Assembly (NCBI GenBank): GCA_019044685.2
Contig: JAGTXX020000009.1
Span: 620,001 to 684,000, forward strand
Source: Nannochloris sp. 'desiccata'
Taxonomy: Eukaryota > Chlorophyta > Trebouxiophyceae > Chlorellales > Chlorellaceae
Direction of reading: 5' to 3'
DNA: 64,000 nt
The position numbers were made by a program, and so were the translations under genes. A model generated the notes under the pieces. The model saw nothing but the letters and a program-made list of their open reading frames with translations. It did no database searches and was not told where the DNA came from. Below, piece by piece: positions 31,140-40,840 of this stretch (position 1 is its first letter; each line of letters opens with the position of its first letter).

Positions 31140-32501
31140 ATGAACAACGGCACAGCAACAACATCCGATGGAGCCACATCCACCCCCATAGAAGCAGCCC
31201 TCAAGGAAGCCGACCGAGTAATCAAACGACAGAAAACTTGCGCTGCTAAAACCAGTGGCACTCTCTACAAAATCATCCAGTCCGTAGAAAAATCAATCAA
31301 GGATTTATCTGAAGATGCTACTTTAGATCCTGCAGCTGTTATCGATGAATTATCGAAAACTCTTGATGCCCTTGATGCCGTATCGGTCATGTCTGCCGAC
31401 ACCAAGGAACTTCACGGAGCAGTTGGGAAACTTGGTAAAATCGTAGATATAGACTTTGATACAGATATTTGTGCATCTTTACGTCAAATACCTATGGATA
31501 GGGGTATTTTAGATAAAATAATAGCAGAACATCTTTACCATGAAGGTGCCTTCACGGTAGCAGATGCTTTTGTACTTGAAGCAGGGATTGAACATGGAGA
31601 TAAATTAAAAGCCCCTTTTGCTTCAATGCATGCTGTATTGGAAGAAATACAAAAAAGGAATCTGGGACCAGCGTTAGAATGGGCTGAAAAACATAGAAAG
31701 GCGTTAAGGAAAGCTGGCGGTGGCGGCGGCGGTGATAGTGTAGCTGCTTTGAATGTAGCTGGTTCCACCCCAGGGGAAGGAGTAGAAAAGGGTACAAAAA
31801 ACTGCGAAGAAGAATACCCTAGTGCATTTGAATTTTCATTGCATCGTTTGGCTTTTCTTCAAACCCTGGAACGAGAAGGTCAACAACGAGCCCTCACCTA
31901 TGCTCGTCTACATTTTCCCATGTTCAAAACAACCCACATGAAGGAAATTCAACGCTTAATGGGCCTGCTTTGTTTTTCCAAGCGTCTCAAAGCACATGCA
32001 GCAGCACAGGATACTAAAGCTGAAGTTTTATCGAAAAATAATAAGCTCTATGCTGATTTATTTAGTGACTCTTTATGGGAGGCTCTTGCCGTTGAGTTCC
32101 GTCGCCGCAGTTGTTTTCTAATAGGACAGGCGCAAGACAGCCCTTTACTCGTGACCATCTCCGCAGGCGCGGCAGCGTTACCAACACTGTTAAAGTTGGC
32201 ATCTGTAGTGTCGAAAACCCAGCCTGCAGTGGATTTGGCAGAGCAGAATAATGAGTTGCCTGTAGAAGTGCCCCTGGGTAAAGAGTTTGTTTTTAATTCT
32301 ATATTTGCGTGTCCTGTCTCCCGAGAACAGAGCTCTGCTGAGAATCCGCCCATGATGTTGCCGTGTGGACATTGCCTGAGTAAGCAGAGTGTATTAAGAG
32401 TGGCCAAATCGATAACGAGAGCATTTAAATGTCCCTATTGTCCCAAAGAGGCGACGTTGCAGCAGTGCATGGAACTGAAATTTCCAGATATGAAGGAATA
32501 A
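31140..32501 (+). CDS. RMD5: RMD5/RMND5-type subunit of the GID/CTLH E3 ubiquitin ligase
   Basis: Catalytic-core RING subunit of the GID/CTLH E3 complex, which in yeast degrades gluconeogenic enzymes. I chose the ATG at 31140 because the open frame upstream has no ATG; the protein is 453 residues without introns. Order: N-terminal helical part, LisH-like IIAEHLYHEGAFTVADAFVLEAG, CTLH FASMHAVLEEIQKRNLGPALEWAEKHR, CRA FEFSLHRLAFLQTLEREGQQRALTYAR, and the degenerate Gid-type RING: CPVSREQSSAENPPMMLPCGH ... FKCPYCPKEATLQQC. A Gly/Ala loop interrupts the CTLH-CRA boundary. TGTAA 38 bases after the stop. Confidence 0.93.
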   Translation: MNNGTATTSDGATSTPIEAALKEADRVIKRQKTCAAKTSGTLYKIIQSVEKSIKDLSEDATLDPAAVIDELSKTLDALDAVSVMSADTKELHGAVGKLGKIVDIDFDTDICASLRQIPMDRGILDKIIAEHLYHEGAFTVADAFVLEAGIEHGDKLKAPFASMHAVLEEIQKRNLGPALEWAEKHRKALRKAGGGGGGDSVAALNVAGSTPGEGVEKGTKNCEEEYPSAFEFSLHRLAFLQTLEREGQQRALTYARLHFPMFKTTHMKEIQRLMGLLCFSKRLKAHAAAQDTKAEVLSKNNKLYADLFSDSLWEALAVEFRRRSCFLIGQAQDSPLLVTISAGAAALPTLLKLASVVSKTQPAVDLAEQNNELPVEVPLGKEFVFNSIFACPVSREQSSAENPPMMLPCGHCLSKQSVLRVAKSITRAFKCPYCPKEATLQQCMELKFPDMKE

Positions 32502-32747
32502 GGAAGAATTTTTCTTCTTCTTCTTTTTTTGTATACATTGTAATATAGCACATCTTACTGGGATGAGACTTTTCAGAAATGTGTAAAAAGAAGAGTGGGT
32601 GTGCTTTGCGACGGGAGCACGTCGTGAGGAAGCAGCAGACGAGCTCTAAAAGTTCTAAATCCAAATAGCATCGCAAAACCCTACATATAATTTACATTTG
32701 AATTGTATTTAGTTAGGTTATGGCGCCAACTTGGGCTTATTTTGAAA

Positions 32748-33435
32748 ATGGCCCTGGAATTAACCATGTCAAGCCAACGAAATAATCATCATCATCTAGT
32801 AACTTTAGGTAAAACGCTTGGTGGGAAGCGTCCAGCTGCAGCTCCCTTTAGGAGACGTCACTATCGAAAGTTAGGGCTTGCCACACTGAACTTTCGTGGC
32901 GATTCCGCTGATGAAGATGAATTACTTCCATTCGTATGTTCGGCTGAAAGGTGCGTCTTTTTAGCTTTCATTTCGCCATCAAAGTAAATTTGCATGTTCT
33001 CCTTTAACACTTGAATCTAATTACCAATTACCTACCGATCACCCACTTTGTAGGCGGAAACGGTTATCTCAATCCCTTTTTTCCAAACTCACCGACTTGC
33101 CGGCCAATGGAAAATCTCTTTTAGAACAAGACGAGTCTTGCGACACCAACACCCAACTGTGCCGCACACCAATCCACGTATGGGAAGCCAAATGTACTTC
33201 TTGTGGTGGCAGTGGCACTGTCAATACGACAGGTTCTAGAGGAAGAAGGGGTTTGGCGGTGTGTTTGAAATGTGCCGGTGTCGGGTTTGTCCGGCATGTT
33301 TCTAGTATGCTAGATGACGATGAACAGCTCCCTGAGTTTACAATAGGACGTAATAAAAACCCTGGTCCAGCGCCATATTGTCACGTGCCGCAAATACCGC
33401 GGAAACAAGCAGGTGAAGGAGAAAAGAAAGAGTAA
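32748..33435 (+). CDS. CxxC zinc-ribbon (DnaJ cysteine-rich-like) protein
   Basis: Two exons, 32748..32950 and 33054..33435 (phase 2), give 194 residues; an ATG at 32769 is an alternative start. The C-terminal half has CTSCGGSGTVNT ... LAVCLKCAGVGFVRH, two CxxCxGxG-type repeats as in the zinc centre of DnaJ and plastid thiol-disulfide proteins such as BSD2/LQY1. The N-terminal half is His/Arg-rich (GGKRPAAAPFRRRHYRKLG) and could include a targeting peptide. A role in protein folding or redox quality control is suggested by the motif alone. Confidence 0.7.
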
Positions 33436-34464
33436 TGAAGCCGTCGCCGTCGGTCGTGGTGTCGGTAGTGGATGATTCTTTTCAAATTTTGAACTTTAAT
33501 TTTTTTTGAACGTATATGTATTTTTCGATATAAACTTTTCTCGTATGTTCTCAATTGGCTACTACAAATTGATATTCATTCCAATTAATGTTGATTCATA
33601 TCTTTCTCTGTGCTTTCTTTTGTGTCTTGTTCCTTCATGTACCCCATCGTTGATACTTTCTTCCATTTCTTGCTTATGATATATTATTACTTGCTTCTCA
33701 GTGCGGATTTTAATCCGTTCAACAGTCGCTTGCATCCTACCGTAATGTCTTTAATCACTAGAAGTCAGGAACGTAGGGCTGGGTAGAATGAATGAAAGAA
33801 AGAGCAGGGATTTTCTTCCTAGAACAGCTGGTATCTGCCGCCCACCGCTGCCTAGTTTACACGTTGGGCTGTTTTCTGAGACATAAGTAATGAACAGGCT
33901 GTAAAGCATTGCTGATGCCTCGAAAGCAAACAGCGCATGGCCCTTGATGAAACAATTCGACTGTGGCGCGTTGGCAAAGTCTTCTTTACGAGCTCATTGC
34001 CCTAAAGCAACTTTCCATGATTTACTAGCCATTGTAATCAAGGCTAAACTTTCCTTTTTTCCTCAATTTGTAACATGTAGCTTTCGAATGTAAAATTTTA
34101 TAATGAATTAACCCTTATTATTTAGTGGCAGCAAAAAACTGGCGGCGATGTGGAGAAAAAAATTTCCTCTGGGCACGGCACAGCACAGCACTCTCAATTA
34201 AAGGCTCTTCGTGTATTATACTATAGCTATCATATAGTATTTCGAGCATGCTCAAGTATAAACGCATTGCTCTCTTGGTGAGGAAGGCTAGTAGAATCTT
34301 TTCCAATCAAACCAGATTCTCCGCAGAGTACAAAAGAGCACTGAAACAATTCACATCTTTGTAGAACACCAAAACTGACAAAAATCTAATTATCTCGATA
34401 TTGGTAAACTCACCCTCAAATACCCACAAAGAGATTAGGCTGATGTTTAATTATTTCACCAAGA
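33436..34464. other. Intergenic region of about 1 kb
   Basis: Convergent 3' regions, T-rich. No convincing exon, tRNA or repeat on either strand. Confidence 0.4.
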
Positions 34465-36015
34465 TTATTTTGCCCTGATAGAGGTACTCGACACGACTTC
34501 CTCCAACTCTCCCTCTTTGCTATATCTTCTTTTTACACCCAAAAGCACCCCGTCTTGAGGACTCCACATTGTCGATACCTCTAAACCTGAAGACGACCCT
34601 CCTTGAGTCAACTCCACCGCCACGCTATGCGGCAACCACAGCATCCCTCCGCTCACACCCCCCTGTTCCTCCTCAAAACTTGACGCTGGCAATTGAAATA
34701 ACCTCTGCACTTCACGAGATGTGTACAGTGGAATTAAAGCAGGTTGGCCAGTACGCATGTCTACGTCAGCAACAGTTGTCGCAATCACTTCGAAGACATT
34801 CCAAAATCCGGCAACGTCTTTTGGGCGGAGGCGTCTTGCAGCAGAGGTTGCTTGTTCTTTTTTAGCAGCCATGCCTTGAGAGGAGGCAGTATATTTACCT
34901 GGAGCGCCCTCCCAGTCTTCCCGACAGATGGATACACGAAGCAAGTTTACATCGAGCTCAGCATGCTCAGCAGCAGGAGTAGATGTAGAGGCACCACCCC
35001 CACCATTGGCCACAAGTAACATGGAAGCTAGGGTAAGGCGTATTCTAACACGCTGTTCTCCACCATACTGCATACAATGTTCTATTACGGTCGTACAACC
35101 TTGAGGAGGCGGTGCTTCCTCTTCGAAAATATAATCTTCAAATTCTTCTTCTTCTTCAGTATCAAGATCTTCCTCGTCATAATCATCATCTAGCTCAGCC
35201 ATGCTTTCTTCTTCCTCCTCCTCCTCCTCTTCTTCTTCTTCTTCTTCATTCTCATTATTATTACTAAACCCTTCCATACGTACGTTTTCTGCTGTTCTAT
35301 TATCTCTGAACAATGCATCTGTATCTAGGATAGTTCTACTCCCTAGTGCAGGGGGACCATCATCATCAATGTCCTCGGCAGTACCGATGGTCCTGGAGCT
35401 TTCTTCCTCTTCATCTTGACATAAGAAGACAGGACCAGCGGTATATGACCCTCCATCAAAAATAAATAAGCCTTCTTGTCCATTGGTTATCTCTTCTATT
35501 TCCCAGTCCACGCTTAACGTAGGGTCAAATTGCAACGCCCCGCCTGCCGCCATTTCCTTCTCAAGTTGCGTGGTGGTGGTAGCTCTCGCAGTACGGCGAA
35601 CCATAACGTCAGCATCCCCCGCAGCTTCACGTTCTTCGACGCAGCATTGTTGTAGAGCGTAGAGTTTTGTCTTGCCCTCCTCTCCTCCCAGAGCGATAGG
35701 CTCGGCGAGGCCAGACGTGGGGCTGTAGGCGGCTGCTTGGCCGACCCAAACCCCTCCGACGTGGCCGCACCAAGAGGACCACAGAGGTTCAGGAACGTGT
35801 TCGTTACCAGTTAGAGTCTCGGTTATTTCACTGTTGAGAAATGGCGTTAGATATTGAGGCTTCTTTTCGAACTCAGCCTTCTTTTTAGGGGCTGCCTGGG
35901 CATTTGGAAGGCCACAGCGGTGGAGGCGGCGGTGGCAAAGGTGTGGCTGCTGTGTTAATGCATGGCGAGGAGTAAATTGACCAAAACCGCGCAGTTTCTG
36001 CAATCCTAGTTGCAT
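34465..36015 (-). CDS. Acidic, plastid-targeted-looking protein, 516 aa
   Basis: Not firmly recognised. Single exon. The N-terminus is Arg/Gln/His-rich and may be a plastid transit peptide. The first domain (LWSSWCGHVGGVWVGQAAAYSPTSG) and the late strand SGLEVSTMWSPQDGVLLGVKRRYSKEG resemble the lipocalin-like layout of DUF3598-type plant and cyanobacterial proteins, but the match is weak. The middle is highly acidic: 14 consecutive Glu codons at 35206-35247, then further Asp/Glu clusters. A GGCGGTGG element lies at 36242-36249 (in gene orientation), about 230 bases upstream. Confidence 0.6.
   Translation of the reverse strand: MQLGLQKLRGFGQFTPRHALTQQPHLCHRRLHRCGLPNAQAAPKKKAEFEKKPQYLTPFLNSEITETLTGNEHVPEPLWSSWCGHVGGVWVGQAAAYSPTSGLAEPIALGGEEGKTKLYALQQCCVEEREAAGDADVMVRRTARATTTTQLEKEMAAGGALQFDPTLSVDWEIEEITNGQEGLFIFDGGSYTAGPVFLCQDEEEESSRTIGTAEDIDDDGPPALGSRTILDTDALFRDNRTAENVRMEGFSNNNENEEEEEEEEEEEEEESMAELDDDYDEEDLDTEEEEEFEDYIFEEEAPPPQGCTTVIEHCMQYGGEQRVRIRLTLASMLLVANGGGGASTSTPAAEHAELDVNLLRVSICREDWEGAPGKYTASSQGMAAKKEQATSAARRLRPKDVAGFWNVFEVIATTVADVDMRTGQPALIPLYTSREVQRLFQLPASSFEEEQGGVSGGMLWLPHSVAVELTQGGSSSGLEVSTMWSPQDGVLLGVKRRYSKEGELEEVVSSTSIRAK
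35206..35247 (-). repeat. Trinucleotide run coding for 14 glutamates
   Basis: Mixed GAA/GAG codons inside the acidic plastid-like protein. The mixture suggests an older, stabilised tract. Confidence 0.9.
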
Positions 36016-36279
36016 ATTGAAACTACTATAGGCAATATCAGTGCTATTAAATTTAGTTTTAGAGGTGATGGAATGTTTAATTCGTAGTTGAATTTGGAAA
36101 ACAATCTGTGCAATGCGAGCTTATTAGGGTATGTTATGGTGTCTTTCAATGCGCTTAATTGTCTGAATTTGTAATTAATAATGAATGCGTCAGTATTATA
36201 GGGTCATTAAATAAAAGGCTCAGAGCACAGCAAGCTTGTTCCCACCGCCGGCGGCGCCCGAAATGAAAAAGTTTTATTC

Positions 36280-36284
36280 TTACA
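36280..36284 (-). terminator. TGTAA polyadenylation signal of the transporter
   Basis: TTACA on the + strand, 23 bases beyond the transporter stop. Confidence 0.4.
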
Positions 36285-36306
36285 AAGAGAAATAATTTTC
36301 CACATT

Positions 36307-37352
36307 TTACTTCTTCTTCTTCTTGGACTTTCTTGGCACCTCTCGTTTAGCCGATGAGTAGAGGACCAGCCCTACGAGAGCTATCCCACATCCTACGAGC
36401 TGTGTAGCTGTAAATTGTTTTGCCTCCTTGAGCACAATTCCGGAAAGAGCTACTAAAGATACAATTTTCACTTCCCCTATCACACTACACGCCACAGCCC
36501 CTAAATTTTTAATCATCAAAGCGTATACATAATTGTATATCGCAGCTAAGCAGCTGGTTGATGCAATAATTAGCGCTGCACTCGTTGGGTTGATTCTACA
36601 ATATTCATGAAAGGCGATGATTTCATATTTCAAAGCAAACGGCACTAAGCAAAATGCAGCGACAGGCGCTGTGAAAAATGTTAGCTTTCCGGTCCCAACC
36701 TTTTTTAATATTTTGCCACTAAAGGCTGCCATCAAGGCATTGGATCCAGTAGCAGCTATACACATGGCAATTCCAAGAGGAGAGCCCGAAATAGCCCCTT
36801 GCCACACTGCTATCGAGACGCCGATCGCTAGGATAATTAAAGAAAAGGCTTCTTTTCTCGAAGGGAGCTTGCGTTCCACAAATATAGAGAGTGTACAGGC
36901 GAATATTGGGAGCGTAGCTTTGATAATTTGAGCTAGGGACAAGCTAACAGACACCAGACTGCTGTTTCCCAGGGCAATAGAGGCTGCAAGGCTGGTGCCA
37001 ACGGCAAAAAAGAGAGGCCATTGAGATCGCAGCAAATTGATATGGCTAGAGAATGTGTATTGTAGTGCATAGGGGAGCTGGAGAGTAAATCCAAATGCCA
37101 TATGAAACATGGTGAGTAGCACCGGGAAGCGGAAGCCATGATGGCCGAGAGCAAACTGTTGAGGGGGGAAAATTGCAAATATTCAGTTTTGGGCATCAGG
37201 ATAAAGCGTACATATTAATGTAGATATCTGACCTTGTTCATGATGTTGAGGGAGCTATTTAGAATGAGAAAAATTACAACTAAGACCACTCCATTTGAAT
37301 TCTTCGCTAATGCCTCGATGTGTTCAGATAGACGCCGAATATTTTTAGCCAT
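36307..37352 (-). CDS. Triose-phosphate/nucleotide-sugar transporter family protein
   Basis: Ten-helix membrane antiporter of the TPT/NST branch of the drug/metabolite transporter superfamily; substrate not predictable. Two exons, 37352..37233 and 37155..36307 (phase 0), give 322 residues. Exon 1 encodes MAKNIRRLSEHIEALAKNSN and helix 1 ending in NSSLNIMNK, the family's conserved first helix end. Exon 2 continues FALGHHGFRFPVLLTMFHM, LGNSSLVSVSLSLAQIIKATLP (the NxSL...F/IKAxxP motif), ATGSNALMAAFSGKIL and FTATQLVGCGIALVGLVLYS. There is no long transit peptide, and the Lys-rich C-terminus (KSKKKKK) resembles a dilysine-type ER/Golgi retrieval signal. A Golgi or ER location is therefore likely. 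Confidence 0.9.
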
Positions 37353-37682
37353 TGTTCTTGGGCACTTAACACCTTATATATGTTAATATTACGTAAGATT
37401 TAGCTAGCGGTGGAGGGTTTAAATGTGTTTTGAAAAACCGGCAGGACCTGGTCTCGGCGCCCAAATCTGGACTTTGCTGTTGCTGCATGCAGTTGCATGC
37501 AGGAAAGGGGAAAGACGTACCTCTATATAACTTAAATCACATGTGTATTACAAGTGCCGCGCTATGCAACCAAGCAAATTCGGCAGAATGAAATGGAAAA
37601 TGAATATTCTGGGACAAAGCCACAAATCGGAACATGTCCCGACATAACGCATAACTATTTACTCCTCCGAAAAATAAATCCT
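37353..37682. other. Intergenic region, transporter promoter / MBF1 3' end
   Basis: It holds two TGCATGCA palindromes (37484-37491 and 37494-37501), 132-149 bases upstream of the transporter ATG, and TTACA at 37548-37552 as a possible MBF1 poly(A) signal. No exon seen. Confidence 0.5.
37484..37501. promoter_or_regulatory. Paired TGCATGCA palindromes
   Basis: Two identical palindromic octamers with a 2-base spacer, so their centres are 10 bases apart (one helical turn). CATGCA is the core of the plant RY element; function here is inference. Confidence 0.35.
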
Positions 37683-38327
37683 TTACTTCTTTGCGGCTCC
37701 AGGGTTCTTCCTCAAGGTCACTCCCAAAGCACGAGACAGTTTATTCATAATTTGCGGGTTTGGAATGGCCTTGCCGTTTTCATATTCGTTGATGATTTGT
37801 GGCTTTTCATTAATCATCTGTGCTAGTTGTGCCTGGGTAAGTTTTTTGGCAATGCGTGCTTGCTGGATCTGTTTTTTGAGTTCTGAGCTGACACGTTCGT
37901 GTTCAAAAACCTCGGTTTCGTTCTCAAGCTTGGCCAAATGTTTAACGGGGCCATGAGCACCGCTTTTGTTGGTCCCAGCAGTGATTTTTTTGGAGGTTTC
38001 CACACCAGCTCCTGTGCACACGCAGAGAGAAAGGAATGCAGCGGTTAGTAAACTTCCCTAAAATTCGATTATTGTTGAAATAAAACTGCTAACCTCAAGG
38101 TCAAGATTTATGCATCAAATGAGTTACTCAACAAGAAAGAAACAGAGGAATCAAGCTAAAATTAATTGTAAATCTTGTGAAACGAATATTTAAGTTTCCC
38201 AGCGCATCCTCGCAACCATACCTGACCTAAGGGCAGCGTTAACGGCCGCAGATGAAGTTGCTTGTGAGGTAGTAGTGTGCTTCTTGCGGAGCACCACTTC
38301 GTTCCAGTCCTGACCTTGCATATGCAT
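37683..38327 (-). CDS. MBF1: Multiprotein bridging factor 1
   Basis: Transcriptional coactivator that bridges TBP and bZIP activators; eukaryotic MBF1 also guards against ribosome frameshifting on collided ribosomes. Two exons, 38327..38222 and 38011..37683 (phase 1), give 144 residues, the usual size. N-terminal MBF1 domain: QDWNEVVLRKKH, AAVNAALRSG across the splice, then GVETSKKITAGTNKSG. The C-terminal helix-turn-helix is ELKKQIQQARIAKKLTQAQLAQMINEKPQIINEYENGKAIPN. Divergent from the UBL-WLM gene, with 208 bases between the start codons. Confidence 0.95.
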
Positions 38328-38535
38328 TTTTGCTATCGTTTTTGTTTTGTTTAACAGAAATTTAAAATAGTTGAGGGAGGCAGGAGTCAAAATAGAAAAT
38401 AGCTGTTTCTGGAGGTTGGTAGAAACAGCGAACCAACTGTTCTACGTTTGCCATTAACTGCGTCTATGGTAACCATGGTGCATTCAGAAGATTGTTGCAA
38501 GATTACCCAACACGCTGGTTTCGCTAGAAGACGGC

Positions 38536-39861
38536 ATGGATACAATTTCTTTCACCGTTCAGCTGATCGGTGATCAGGCATTCAACGTCACTCTTCCTCG
38601 TGACAGTAGCATGTCTGAGCTTGCCAAAATACTAGAAAAACATCTTCCTCCTGATATAGATCTACAAACCGTCAAGCTGTTACACAAGGCCAAAGTTCTT
38701 CGGCTTAATCAATACGCAAGTCTTGAAGCAGCAGGAATTACAAACGGCGCCAAAATAAAACTCATGGCAAGCAAGAAAGCCGACATAGCTGCAGTACAAC
38801 AAGCTCAAGAACCTCCTGCAATGCCCAGTTTCGAGCATGAGGAGCAACGAGAACGTGCAAGGCAATCGACACACACTTCTTCCACTGCCTCAACTGAAAC
38901 GAGGTTTGCCCGTCTTGAAGAGTGGAATCTCCCTCGACTCAGCCCTCCCCCTTCTGCAGCACGAGCACTTTTGCAGCATCTAGCTTCTGACCCTGGTATA
39001 TTGGGTGTAATGAAGAAACATGGGTGGAAAGTAGAACTTTTATCGGAAATGCCTCCCGAGGGCAAGGTCGGTATTTCTCCAGTCTGTTTACTAGGATTTA
39101 ATATGAACAAGGGTCAAGAAATCTCGCTGAGGCTTCGTACGGATGATTTAAAAGGTTTTCGGCGCTATGATAGCATTAGGTTAACGTTAATCCACGAGTT
39201 GGCTCACATGGTACACAGCGAACATGATATTCCGTTTAAAGAGCTCAATAGCCAGCTGAGAAGGGAGCTAGACGCGTTAGATTGGCGGGGTGCGCCTGGA
39301 GCGAGAACAGCAGGTGGCCCAGCAGCTGCAATTTCCCCTACTTTAGCCCTGGGGCAGGCAGCAGCAGCAGCAGCAGCGACAGCGGCGGGAGGTAGAGTCG
39401 GAGGGAGTACTTTACAAACTGGCGTTGATGCTCGTGATGCTGCAGCTACAGCTGCATTGCGACGTGCAAAAGCATCAAATCTTACAAGCTTTCCTGTAGA
39501 AATCGAATCCGCGAACAAAGAAGGAAAAGCATCAGAACCTCCGCAGCAGCAAGAACAGCCACCTCCTAAGAAAGGAGATGATGTGATGTACAAGCAACGA
39601 GACGGTACATGGGTTCCTGCGAAAGTAGTTGCAGTTGATGTAAGTGTCCAGCCACCTTCGTATGGTATTGAGCTTCCCACTGTAGATGGAGGGAATTACC
39701 GTGAGACGGAAATGAACAGATTGCGTGCTGTACAATCAAAGGACGAAGAAAGGAGGAATGGGAGTGGTGGTGGTGGTGCTGGTGTAATAGAAGAATATGC
39801 ACCTCATTATGATCCTCAAACTGAAGCTACAGAAGCTGAAGTACATCGTCGCTTTGAATAA
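38536..39861 (+). CDS. Ubiquitin-like/WLM-domain metalloprotease (Wss1/SPRTN-type)
   Basis: Predicted zinc protease of the WLM (Wss1p-like) group, linked in yeast and plants to DNA-protein crosslink repair. 441 residues, one exon. Residues 4-78 are a ubiquitin-like fold (ISFTVQLIGDQAFNVTL ... GITNGAKIKLM). The WLM domain spans about 105-260 and carries the catalytic HELAHMVHSEHD (zinc ligands H220, H224, H230; general base E221). An Ala/Gly-rich linker follows. Near 350-400 there is a Tudor-like module, GDDVMYKQRDGTWVPAKVV ... SYGIELPTVDG ... RETEMNRL, as seen in many protist chromatin-linked proteins. TGTAA at 39939. Divergent from MBF1. Confidence 0.9.
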   Translation: MDTISFTVQLIGDQAFNVTLPRDSSMSELAKILEKHLPPDIDLQTVKLLHKAKVLRLNQYASLEAAGITNGAKIKLMASKKADIAAVQQAQEPPAMPSFEHEEQRERARQSTHTSSTASTETRFARLEEWNLPRLSPPPSAARALLQHLASDPGILGVMKKHGWKVELLSEMPPEGKVGISPVCLLGFNMNKGQEISLRLRTDDLKGFRRYDSIRLTLIHELAHMVHSEHDIPFKELNSQLRRELDALDWRGAPGARTAGGPAAAISPTLALGQAAAAAAATAAGGRVGGSTLQTGVDARDAAATAALRRAKASNLTSFPVEIESANKEGKASEPPQQQEQPPPKKGDDVMYKQRDGTWVPAKVVAVDVSVQPPSYGIELPTVDGGNYRETEMNRLRAVQSKDEERRNGSGGGGAGVIEEYAPHYDPQTEATEAEVHRRFE

Positions 39862-40013
39862 GTGACTCAATAATAGGATTTCACAACAAAGAGCACAATA
39901 CATTTCCCGTCAAAATTTGAATTATACAAAAACATGTATGTAAGAATGATTAAGCTTATTTATCTATCTATAATACAAATGACAACAACGAGGCAGACAT
40001 TTTCAACATATTT

Positions 40014-40586
40014 CTACCAAAAGTTAGTGCCTGGCGCTCCTTTAATAGGCCCTTCTATCCAGCTGGTTTTCCAACCACCGTAGAAGTTACCGGGCTGCGC
40101 TTCGACTTTTTCTCCATCGACGTAACACTCAAAAGGCGATGCATAAAAGGAATAATATCCTGCTATTGGTTTAAATGCAGGGGTTGGGTTTAGGTACGCC
40201 CACACCCTACGAGGGATCATCTCTGTGGAAGTGGCGGGAGCGGCAGAATTTTCAGAAGAAAAAGATGGGAGCATGACGTTGAAGTATGAGGCTCTTCCCT
40301 TCCATTCGCACATGGTTTCACCACCATTGCTTGATTGAATGACTCCTGGTGTTACTGCAGATGGTGGAATATAGTATGTAGGCGGATGGTGCGTTTCGAG
40401 GACTCTAAAAGCTACCTCATTCGTATTCTTCGTGTCGGCGATGACCTCGCCGTGGAGTAATACGCGAAGGTGGAGGTTTGTAGGTTCTAAACGAGGTGGC
40501 CTTGGGTATTCACCAACGTTTTCTGTTTGATGTGCCATGGCTCTAATAGTCGATGCTCGTCTGAAAACAGCAGAAGAAACGAGCAT
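40014..40586 (-). CDS. DUF427 domain protein
   Basis: 190 residues, single exon from the ATG at 40586. DUF427 is a small beta-rich fold found in bacteria, fungi and algae, without a settled function. Characteristic sequence: LRVLLHGEVIADTKNTNEVAFRVLE, THHPPTYYIPPSAV, CEWKGRASYFNVML, RRVWAYLNPTPAFKPIAGYYSFYAS and a late GNFYGGWKTSWIEGP. The domain fills most of the protein. The first 15-20 residues (MLVSSAVFRRASTIRAMAH) could be a mitochondrial presequence, or M17 may be the start. Divergent from the plastid protein at 40841, 254 bases away. Confidence 0.9.
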   Translation of the reverse strand: MLVSSAVFRRASTIRAMAHQTENVGEYPRPPRLEPTNLHLRVLLHGEVIADTKNTNEVAFRVLETHHPPTYYIPPSAVTPGVIQSSNGGETMCEWKGRASYFNVMLPSFSSENSAAPATSTEMIPRRVWAYLNPTPAFKPIAGYYSFYASPFECYVDGEKVEAQPGNFYGGWKTSWIEGPIKGAPGTNFW

Positions 40587-40840
40587 TGGGTGAAGTGATC
40601 AACACTGACTTGGTAAATTTAGAAGACCGGCACAGGTCAGTAGATGAATGGGAAAATGGGTACTCGAGATCTTCCAATATATATGCAATAAAAGCTCTGT
40701 GGAGGAAGTTAAAGCTGGAGTTTCGCCCTGCGTGCTTTGCTCGTATGCTATGAAGAAATAAAAACAGCGCAATATAAGCCGATGGGAGCCTTCTCTTTGC
40801 TATTTCAAAACATCTATTTAAATTGCTGTCAATAGCAACC

